Shown: positions 55,479 through 64,000 of the stretch, in pieces | Numbering within the stretch: position 1 is the first letter of the stretch | Layout of the letters: each line of letters starts with the position of its first letter | Source: Chlorops oryzae | Taxonomy: Eukaryota; Arthropoda; Insecta; Diptera; Chloropidae | DNA length: 64,000 nucleotides | Direction: 5' to 3' | Assembly: GCA_020466095.1 (NCBI GenBank) | Contig: CM035808.1 | Coordinates: 31,136,959 to 31,200,958 of the forward strand | Notes under the pieces: generated by a model | The model's input: only the letters and a program-made list of their open reading frames with translations | Database searches by the model: none | Told to the model about the DNA's origin: nothing | Translations under genes and position numbers: made by a program

Positions 55479-56766
55479 TTAGGTGTAGTAAAAAGAAATC
55501 CATTATTTTTCCAATAGATGGCGTTATTTATCTGCATCTCGCGTTGTATAAGTCCGATCGTGTTCCGCTAGGGGGCATTAGAAAGATGACAGTTCCTACT
55601 AAAAAAGCTTTTTTGACACTTTTTTGATTGATTGATTCAGTTTTGTTTGAGAGCTTTTCAAAGATGGACATCAGCAAAGAGAAAATTCGCTACATTTTAC
55701 AGTTTTTCTTCGATAAGGGAGAAAACGCAAGCCAGGCGGCTGAAAATGTGAATAGCGTTTATGGACCTGATACTATAACAGCCAATCATGCGCAATTTTG
55801 GTTTCGTCGATTCCGTTCCGGTAACTTCGATGTCAAGGATGCACCACGCACTGGAAGGCCAATTGTCGAAAATGTCGATAAAATCATGGAAATTATCGAG
55901 TCCGACCGTCATGTTAGCACTGTTTCGATTGCAAAAGAGCTAAAGATTGCACAAAAAACCGTTTAGAACCATTTGAATAAGGCTGGATACACAAAGAAGC
56001 TCGATGTATGGGTGCCACACGAGTTAACGCAAAAAAACCTCATAGACCGAATTTCCATCTGCGAATCGCTGCTGAACCGCAACAAAATCGACCCATTTCT
56101 GAAGCGGTTGGTGACTGGTGATGAAAAGTGGGTCACTTACGACAACGTCAAGCGAAAACGTTCGTGGTCGAAACACGGTGAACCGGCGGAAACGGTGGGC
56201 AAGCCAGGATTGACGGCCAGGAAGGTTTTGCTGTGTGTTTGGTGGGATTGGCAGGGAATTATCTACTATGAGCTGCTCCCATACGGCAAAACTCTTAACT
56301 CGGAACTCTACTGTCAAGAATTGGACCATCTGAAGGAAGCAATCGCCCATAAGCGGCCAGCTTTGGCCAATAGGAGAGGAATTGTGTTCCATCAGGACAA
56401 CGCCAGGCCACACACATCGATAGTGACTCGCCAGAAGCTCCGGGAGTTTGGTTGGGAGGTTCTTCTGCATCCACCTTATAGTCCGGACCTGGCACCAAGT
56501 GATTACCATCTGTTCCTGTCCATGGCGAACAATTTTGCTGGTGAAACATTCGCTTCAAGAGAGGCTTCTGAAATTCGACTGTCTCAATTTTTTGCTAATA
56601 GGAACGAGGGCTTCTATGAGAGAGGCATAATGAAATTACCTTTAAAATGGCAACAAGCTATCGAACAAAACGGCGCATATTTGACCTAAATCAGGTCATT
56701 CTAACTATCTTAAATAAAGCCCTCAATTTAATGCAAAAATAATGGTTTTCTTTTTACTACACCTAA
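55479..56766 (+). mobile_element. mariner transposon, 1288 bp
   Basis: TTAGGTGTAGTAAAAAGAAA begins a 32-bp TIR with one mismatch between the ends. TA flanks it at 55477-55478 and 56767-56768. Length is typical of mariner. It carries one transposase gene broken by one stop codon. Confidence 0.93.
55664..56689 (+). pseudogene. mariner transposase with one in-frame stop
   Basis: A 341-codon mariner transposase frame. The N-terminal helix-turn-helix region (FFFDKGENASQAAENVNSVY and HAQFWFRRFRSGNF) is intact. A TAG at codon 101 (55964-55966), where the family has Trp before NHLNKAG, interrupts it; the frame then resumes unshifted to 56689. The catalytic residues are all present (VTGDEKWV, FHQDNARPH, YSPDLAPSDYHLF) with DD34D spacing. 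One substitution therefore explains its loss; there is no frameshift. The near-perfect TIRs and single lesion suggest a recent arrival. Confidence 0.92.
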
Positions 56767-56984
56767 TATATAGATTAAAAAAAAAATCCGTAACAGTTTT
56801 TTCAATAAACTTTTTTTTTCTAATTTTTGTATTCATTTTCTTCGGGCTTAGAGTCGGATCTTAACATTTCTGTTATGAAAATATAAATTTTTTTAAATGT
56901 AAAAAATTAAGCTGAAGTTAGAAAGTTTTTTCTTCGAAAAATGGCAGCAATTTTTGTCAAATTGGTTACATTTTTTTTTTCTTA

Positions 56985-57362
56985 GGCTAGGCGCCGACTA
57001 CTCAATTTTCAGTTGGCAAATTTTAAGTTGTGTGTTTGTGGCACACAGAAATATATAAGAGAGCGCCGACTTTCCAATTTTTAGTTCACCCAATTAAAAA
57101 TTTGTGTTTTGCCACAAATTTTAAATTGCCCAATTGTGTTGTGTTACATACGTCCATATGGGGCGCCGCACACTGCTCAAATTTTTGTTGGTAGTGTTCT
57201 ATAAACACATGGTACCTAGTTATTAAAATATTATTATGTAATTAATTAATAATAAATTAATTGAATTGAAAGTAACCAATTTTAAATTGTATAGTCGGCG
57301 CGCAGGAGCACTTTTACAACTAAAAATTGGCCAACTAAAAGTTGAGTGGTCGGCGCTTAGCC
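56985..57362. mobile_element. PIF/Harbinger-type MITE, 378 bp
   Basis: GGCTAGGCGCCGACTACTCA at the left pairs with the inverse of the right end (GGCTAAGCGCCGACCACTCA), and pairing extends to about 48 bp through AGTTGGC. TTA flanks both sides (56982-56984 and 57363-57365). GCGCCGAC recurs internally. No coding capacity. Confidence 0.75.
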
Positions 57363-57365
57363 TTA

Positions 57366-57498
57366 TTGAATTTAGCATGATTTTTTATTAGAACGATTTT
57401 TAAAAGGAATTGAAAATTTTGACATTTCATTGAATAACGAAGGTTGACTATCAACAATTTTAAATCGAAAATGAGGACATTCTTACAAAAATTTTATC
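57366..57498. other. Short spacer
   Basis: AT-rich, nothing seen. Confidence 0.4.
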
Positions 57499-57608
57499 AC
57501 CCCTATTCTGAATAATATTTCACGTGAAGTTTTCCGCCAGTTTTAATACAAATTTGTACTGAAACTGGAGGAAAAGTTCACGTGAAATATTATTCAGAAT
57601 AGGGGTGT
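57499..57608. repeat. 110-bp palindrome with perfect 31-bp arms
   Basis: CACCCCTATTCTGAATAATA and TTTCACGTGAA at 57499-57529 are exactly inverted at 57578-57608. Pairing continues imperfectly (TTTTCCGCCAGTTTTA against TTTTCCTCCAGTTTCA). The ends resemble those of the CCCTATTCT family. No target duplication was identified. Confidence 0.85.
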
Positions 57609-59204
57609 ATATTGCACCGTCGTGCTTCCTCTTCTAGTTAATAAAGAATCAAAGGGACTTCCGACTTCTAACGATGCAAGGAAAAACAAAATTTGCGCAT
57701 ACTTGCGCTTTTATCGATAGAAATCGAGTCCCCATAAAAATAATCGAAATTGCTTAGATTTCAATCGAGATCACATTGAATTCGATTTTCGTTATTCAGG
57801 TTCGATTTCTGGACCACGCCTGAAAATCCATTTTTATGTCAAAAATCGTCGTGAAAATGTTTGGATATTTTGAAAGAAAAGAAAAAACCATTGCATATGT
57901 TTAGGGTGTATTAAATTTCAATCTCTATATAACGTAAGACGCCGACCCAATAAAAATACTTTAGAATAAGACTACGCGCTGTTAAGACTATAATAACTGA
58001 AAAATTATATGATGCAATTTGAAAAAAAAATTTCCATTGATCCATGCGAGAAACCCCCTAGGGGCTGTCAGATTTGAACCATTTTTTGTACGCGCTCATT
58101 TTTTATCATGGATAACATTCTGACAAAGTTAGATTTAAATCGGTTGAGTTTTAGATGCAGCTGCCGTACAAAACTACAAGCAGGGGTCTATGGGAGGTAC
58201 CCCCAGGGCTTCACATTTTAATTACCTCAATTTAACAATGTGTATAACAATTTTCATTAAGATGGGACCATTCTTTATATTCTCCTTCTCAAGACGTATG
58301 GAAGCGATCCCACTGTGCGACGCTCGAACAGCGCGATTTTATAATATCATAGCCATTACACACAAATACATGTTCGGCCGGCATTGAGCGACGGCTGCAA
58401 AACACAAAACACGAAACACAAAACAAAATAACCAAAACAAGAAACATAAATTCAAACTTGTGGAGCGTGAATGCTTTGTGAGCGTGTGTGTGTGTGTGTG
58501 TTGGAGCGTTTCTTGTTTATTTTTATCATTTTTTTCTCTTTATTTTCTCTTGGGCACACAGCGAAGGTAAGCGTAGAGGAGACGTTTATCACGTAAGCCG
58601 AAGGAAAAAAATAATAAAATCGACTGAATAAAAAAAAATAATAAAAATGATAATAAAAACAAGTTAAAATAGAGGCCGAAGAACACACACAACACACACA
58701 CTTACATATGCACGAGGGTAAAAATGGCAAAACAAAATAAAGAACGAAAAAAGCACATGTTTTATTATTGTTCCCATTTTTCGGGATATTTTCAAGTGTC
58801 GTCTTTCTTTCTATCTTGAAATTTTGACATTCAAAGCAAAGCCCCATCAAGTGGATGTCAAAAAATAGCGAAAGAAGCCCTTTCTCTTTTCCTGCCTTTC
58901 CATTTCCAATCCTCAAAGTAATTTATTGATTTTCAATAAGCTGTCTGCAAACATATGTATGTACATAAAAGCAAGCATACATACATACATATGTATGTAC
59001 GTATGTAAAACCGGGCCTTTCTCTTGGACAGCGTGGCTTGCTTAGAGTTGAACTGAGGGGCTATCAATCGCCGGTCCGAGCAAATCTTATCAGATTTGAA
59101 GTGTTTTTTTCCCATTTTAAGTGCTAAAAAAATGTTCTATAAATAATTTTCAAGCCAATGGTTTTTTTACTATTTATAAGGATCACTCGAAAGTGGAATA
59201 TGAT
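57609..59204. other. Gene-poor region
   Basis: No coding sequence recognised. Contains (GT)n at about 58483-58500 and the (ACAT)n cluster annotated separately. Confidence 0.4.
58948..59010. repeat. (ACAT)n/(ATGT)n microsatellite
   Basis: ACATATGTATGTACAT and CATACATACATACATATG alternate, a palindromic tetranucleotide repeat common in fly genomes. Confidence 0.8.
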
Positions 59205-59340
59205 CACTGTTGCCAGATTTGCCAGATTTCTAGGGGAATGTATCAACAAGACTAAAATTTCCTAAAATTTTTAGTTTTGAAATCTTCTAAGCATAAATGA
59301 CTTAATTTAGTAGATATTCCCCCCTAAACTGACAACAGAG
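59205..59340. mobile_element. hAT-type MITE, 136 bp
   Basis: Starts CACTGTTGCCAGATTTGCCA and ends CCCCCTAAACTGACAACAGAG. Flanks AATATGAT (59197-59204) and AATATAAT (59341-59348) agree in 7 of 8 positions. The right end resembles that of the MITE at 41334 (CCCTAAACTGGCAACACTG). Confidence 0.65.
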
Positions 59341-59348
59341 AATATAAT

Positions 59349-62300
59349 TTTGCACCCATTTTTTAAATGGAATCTTATAATGTGTGGTGAAATACTGCAT
59401 TGAAATCGATTGAAACACTCCTCTTCCATCTGGTCAAAAATCTAAAAAGGTATAGGGAACGTCTCTGCAGGGCCTATTATACATATGCTATTACATACAA
59501 CTCTGTTAATTCGAAATCGCCACAAGTCGACTGTTAAATAAGTAAATAAGAACGTTTTCAATAAATTAAAAAAAAATGTTTTTTTTAAATTTTTCTAAAT
59601 TTTTTGTGTTGACCATTACATCTGTTAGGAGGATTGTTATCGAATACGACGGGCTATAATTTTTCCACATTTAAATAAAAAAAACTTTCCAATAAATTCC
59701 TACCGGCTTGTGAGATATAGGCCAGAATTGTTAAAACGAAGTTCAAAAATAGTAAAATGTTTGATAGCTTACAATTTGTAGCTATCTAGATGGAGTTTTT
59801 CGGATCAGTTAGTACTACAACTATTTTGTTCGAGTCTCGAGCTTTAACTTTATCATAGACAGGAAAACGAAATATTGAACGGGTTACGGGATATAGCCAC
59901 AAGTAAGTGAGAAACTTAATTCTCGACCACACTTTTTGAGATCGATTTAAAAAAGAAATTGATACAACCTAAACTAAACCAAGTATAGGAAGTTGCTATA
60001 ATCACCGAGTACTTTCAGAAACTGCAATCAAATTATGGTTTACATTCGTTAAATTGGGTTAAAAGAAAAATCAAAACGAGTGGTTTTCTAAGCCCATTTG
60101 CTGCCTAAGCAAAAATCGAGTGAGACTTTGAGGCACGTTTTTCGAGTCATTCTTTGCATGTTCTGAGCGTGCGACAAGAATTCACGAGGCTTGAAGATAG
60201 ATGGACTGACTTCTCGAAAGAAGTTTGCACACAAATAGCGCGCAAACACATGCGGGGAAGTGTGCGGACTTTTTTTCATATAAAATAATTTTTTTTAAGT
60301 ATTAAAAGTGATAACAAAATGATTTGGGTAAGCACTTTACTTAAAAAAAAAAGGGAATGAAGAAATGAAGGAAAATGAAAAAGTCGTCGTCTACCTTACG
60401 AATGATGCGGACCATTTACGAGGGAGTTCACTGTAATTGATGCATACTTATGTATGTATCTTCGCAGTAATGCTATACATATTTTCAATTTCCTGACGCA
60501 GCACTTTCACAGCCCAATGCAACGGAAATGCATGTCTGCATACAAAATGGGGAAACTCAATTTAGTAAAACGATTTACTTTTTTTGAATATTCCCCAGAA
60601 GCGAACAGAGAAATCCTTCGCTTAATAGCATTTTATTGGTTTTACATACGCCGGGTGCCGGGACAAATTCAATTGGAAAGACCTCTTCTGGCGAAAAACT
60701 CTACATTGAAATGATTTCTTCCATGGAAATGCTCAACTAACTCGCCTCATCTGAATCCATCGTGGGCTCATAGTCGGCCTATGGTCTATGCTGTGCGTAT
60801 GTATATACCACACACTATTTGTTTATATTGAATTTTTCGTCTGTTTCCACATGCATACATATATATGTATAGGAGTGGATCTGTCTGCTGACACCTACAA
60901 ACAAACGAACGCGCACAGTTTGTTCCCATCAACATGCATTGTTCCCTTGGCAAAGATACACTAGAGTGCTACGTCTGATTGGATGGTGTTTCTTGTTATT
61001 ACAACGAAACTATCAGCTGTCGCCATCGACGAGACAACCATCGAAGGTTCCGGAAAATGCTTTGACAATCGAAGCGACCGGCGAAGCGACCGTGAATCAA
61101 TTCGATTCAAATTAGAAGCCTATGGAAAAATTACTGGTGGATATCGAAGAGGAACAACTTGGCAGGTTATGTGCAGAACAAGTTATGAACTGAATGCAGA
61201 CTATTCTGCATGAATCTGAGGTTATAAAATTCTAAGACGAATGGATGGAGGTATTATTTTAAATAGTCCGCCATCATATCCAATGCGTTTAATTTGCCCT
61301 CATTTAAAGTGAGCGCACACAATCGGCACGTAGACCAAGCGATATAATCCAAACATCCATCCATCCAACCATCCACCCTAAAGAAAACAAAAACAACAGC
61401 TGAGCGACTTTCATCAAAAGAGAAACCGGTTGAAAGCATTTCTGGTAGATTCTGAATGTGTGTACGTCGACGCGACGAATCGCACGTACATATATATGTA
61501 CGTATATCGCCGACTCGGGCAGCATACATCGACATGCATAATTGAAAAATGAAAGAATTGAAAGACCAAAAGAAAGGAAATGTGCGAATTATCCGCGAAT
61601 GGAGGGAAAGAGGCTTACCTTAGTCGCGGGATCGCAGGAAATTCATTTAAATTTGAAGCAGTTTCTGGAGGAAATTACACAAGGCAGTCTCTGCGCGGAT
61701 AGCCGTCGAATTTTGAGCTCCTGAACTAAAGATATAGTCGATCGGAACTAAAGTTTCCTCCTTTCCTTCGCGATTATGCTGTTATCTTCATCTAGACTTT
61801 TTTGTTGTTTTTTTTTATTGTTGCAAAATCACAACACCACTCTCTCGAGAACTAACGGCGTTTTAAACTTTTTTGCAGTCAAGAAAAAAGAAGCAAATCG
61901 CCTCCTCTTCACAGTTCGACTTTTTGGCTGAATGCAATTTTCGAGTTTCAAAAAATTTTGCTTTGTTTTATTTTCAAAATAATTTTCGAACGATTGCGAA
62001 GGCGTTGCTTCAAAGCTTGCTTGGCTTTTTTTTTATTTTTACGTTTTTTTTTCTCCTTTTGTTTTGTTCCGTTTTGTTTTACACACAGTCCGATCGAAAC
62101 AGACTCAGTCTATTTTTTAATTTAATTTCAAAGTTTAGAGCTGTAACAAATCGAATGTATTCGTTACTGAGTAGCGGGTGCAGCATTTGATACCGAGTAC
62201 GTAATGAGTGAGTTGTACGTAGTATGCAACAAAATATTTCATTTTTCAATTTACTATAAATGCGGTATACTTTCGGGGATATATTAAATCAAAATTATAT

Positions 62301-63706
62301 CGGGAGATATACTTCAATCGAAGCTTATGCTATGTTCTCGCTGTAGGGGTTAAGTTCTTAACTCGAGTTAAGTATAGATCTATACTTTAATAATTAAAAT
62401 AAATAAAAATAATTAAATAATAATTAATTTAATTCATAGCGGTCATATGAGCTTCGAGCGAGTTAAGGTTTACTAACGTCATAGGAAAAGAAGTGAATGA
62501 CCCTAAATCGCATGACCACTTCATTTGAGAAAAGATTATATATTGACTGGTTCAAATGGATCAAACGTGCAGGATCATTTCATTTGCAAATAGATGATTA
62601 TCTTGCTAACATGAATGAAAAAATCATTTGTCCTCTTTCCAAATGAATGCTTCACTACTTCTGCATTAATGATTTTTCCATGCATGCAATAATGTCCAGC
62701 TGGGAATTTTTACTTTTATTTATGGTACAAATATGTGAAACAGAAACAAAATTTTGGTAGGTTTTCTTAGGTTTTTGGTACATTTTTTTGGATAGGTTTG
62801 GTTTCAGTGCAAACACTTCAAATAATCGAAGTCACTAATAATTAAAAGCTAAAAATGCAGCTTTAAGCTGGAGCGGGTCAAATGCAAATAAAAAAAATTG
62901 TTTGTTTTTATATATGTATAAAAATTTATAAAATAAATAATATACTTTTTAGTCAAACTAGCTAGTTTTTTGAATTGCCTTGGCGCTTTTATGTTTTCTT
63001 AAGTGGCAGCCGTGTCTGTACCCCAATAAAAATCCAATGAATGTTGGCAGCAGTGCTTGAAATTTCATTAGAAGCCAAAAATCCTATAAGTCTACTTTTA
63101 CATTGGACGATTGTCGGCCAACAGCACTCACCGATTTTTGCGTTTGTTGGCAAGGGAGGAGAGACGAAAGTGAAGCGGTCAAAATCGTTTGTACTAGTCA
63201 TGTCGTCGATTTCCATGCCGATTTTTGACAGTTGCCTTTCCCGCCGTTCGTAGAACGGAAAACAGTTTCAAGGAATTGTTCGAATAATTTTTTATGAAGT
63301 GTCTGAATCCATTCTAATTTAATTTATATATTTTAAAATGCGTCACAACCACTTATATTATTACTTACTTACTTAATTCGCATAAATCCAATAAACGCAT
63401 GTCATAAGAAAAACACAACAAAGTATAAATCGGTTGCTTGCAAATCGTGTAGTGTAGAAGCGAACACCGACAGAAGACAATTTCAAAAGGGAATTTGAAA
63501 AAATCGTTGTGAAAATCGTGTCGATAATCGTTCAATGTAAAAGCCGACTAAGTACAAAATTCTATTGATAACAGCGCTGCCACTTTGGGTCTTTTCTATC
63601 AAATCTGGTAGGATTTTTTTCGGAGGTAGGTTGGTAGGTTGAATCAGATTTTGGTAGGATTAAGGAAATTTTTCGATTTAAAACAAAATTCATTTTTATA
63701 TACTTC
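59349..63706. other. Long gene-poor region
   Basis: AT-rich with T-runs (about 62024-62050) and hAT-like end motifs near 63003 (AGTGGCAGCCGTG) and 63577 (CTGCCACTTTGGG) that I could not pair. Short open frames (for example 60454, 60983, 63041) have no recognisable family. No gene supported. Confidence 0.4.
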
Positions 63707-64000
63707 CCCAAGCAGCAAAATAGAGCGATTCGACCAGCAGCAAGTCGAATCGACCTATTTTGGTTGAAAATACCCTATTTCTGACCTATTTTCCGGCCTT
63801 AAATATGACCTAACTTAAAAGTCCGTTTCGAAGGTCCAAATTACCTCTATTGTACCTATTTCACGACTTCAAAGTCGCTTCGACTTCCAAGTCGATTTTT
63901 GGTCGAAAATAGGTAAAAAATTCCCTATTGAGTGACTTAAAATTGACTTAACTTTGAATTCCAAATTAGGTAATTTTTCAAGGCAAACAGACCAATTTTT
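63707..64000. mobile_element. Second copy of the CCCAAGCAGCAAAATAG element, cut by the window end
   Basis: Matches 35726-36019 over 294 bp with two differences by eye (CTATTCT/CTATTGT and TCATGAC/TCACGAC). Same orientation. The right end lies beyond the window. Left flank is CTTC, not TA, so a strict TA target is not confirmed. Confidence 0.85.

Noticed and set aside
60454..61535. Several 60-90 codon frames on both strands
   Set aside because: No domain, no splice signals, ordinary chance length for this base composition.
63001..63590. Possible hAT MITE between AGTGGCAGCCGTG (63014) and CAGCGCTGCCACTTTGGG (63575)
   Set aside because: The two motifs point away from each other and no matching duplication was found; they may be ends of two separate degraded elements.

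Overview
The window is AT-rich eukaryotic DNA from a higher (cyclorrhaphan) fly. Short spliced genes with GT-AG introns sit among many small transposon copies, (ACAT)n microsatellites typical of flies, and DINE-like repeats. All recognised proteins look dipteran. The exact genus cannot be fixed from the sequence; an acalyptrate fly such as a tephritid is plausible.

Genes, left to right: eIF2B beta subunit (+, 5 exons, 4872-6692); a HAD-family phosphatase of the phosphoglycolate/4-nitrophenylphosphatase type (-, 3 exons, 7377-8480), tail to tail with it; a SINA/SIAH-like RING E3 ligase (+, about 15594-18208); an intronless cofilin/twinstar copy (+, 21598-22044) that looks like a retrogene; Mediator subunit MED20 (+, 27095-27784); and Pdcd4 (-, 33918-48886). 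The last coding exon of Pdcd4 lies 13.2 kb from the exon before it. The neighbours do not form a pathway. From memory, the first three match D. melanogaster gene numbers CG2677, CG2680 and CG2681, which suggests conserved microsynteny.

Most of the rest is mobile DNA whose insertion scars can be read directly. I found hAT-type MITEs with 8-bp target duplications (2063, 2847, 9927, 18362, 20512, 21170, 28018, 41334, 59205), PIF/Harbinger-type MITEs with TTA/TAA duplications (22220, 44312, 56985), a piggyBac-type element at TTAA (40995) holding both a hAT MITE and an intact Tc1-family transposon (41592), a mariner with one in-frame stop (55479), a pogo-like element (35558) split by a second element, an RTE-like remnant (51484), a tRNA-derived SINE (about 54266), and a repeated family ending in CCCTATTCT/TTCCCCGGGAA (five copies).

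The most interesting places are: the cofilin retrocopy, cut off from its upstream DNA by a hAT element rich in TATCGATA (DRE) motifs whose duplication ends 32 bp before the ATG; the Pdcd4 giant intron with nested transposons; a 906-bp foldback element with a GC-richer core; a very young 1.1-kb element present twice (two differences in 294 bases); and a coding-like but unassigned block at 26.2 kb. No rRNA, CRISPR, virus or toxin gene was seen.
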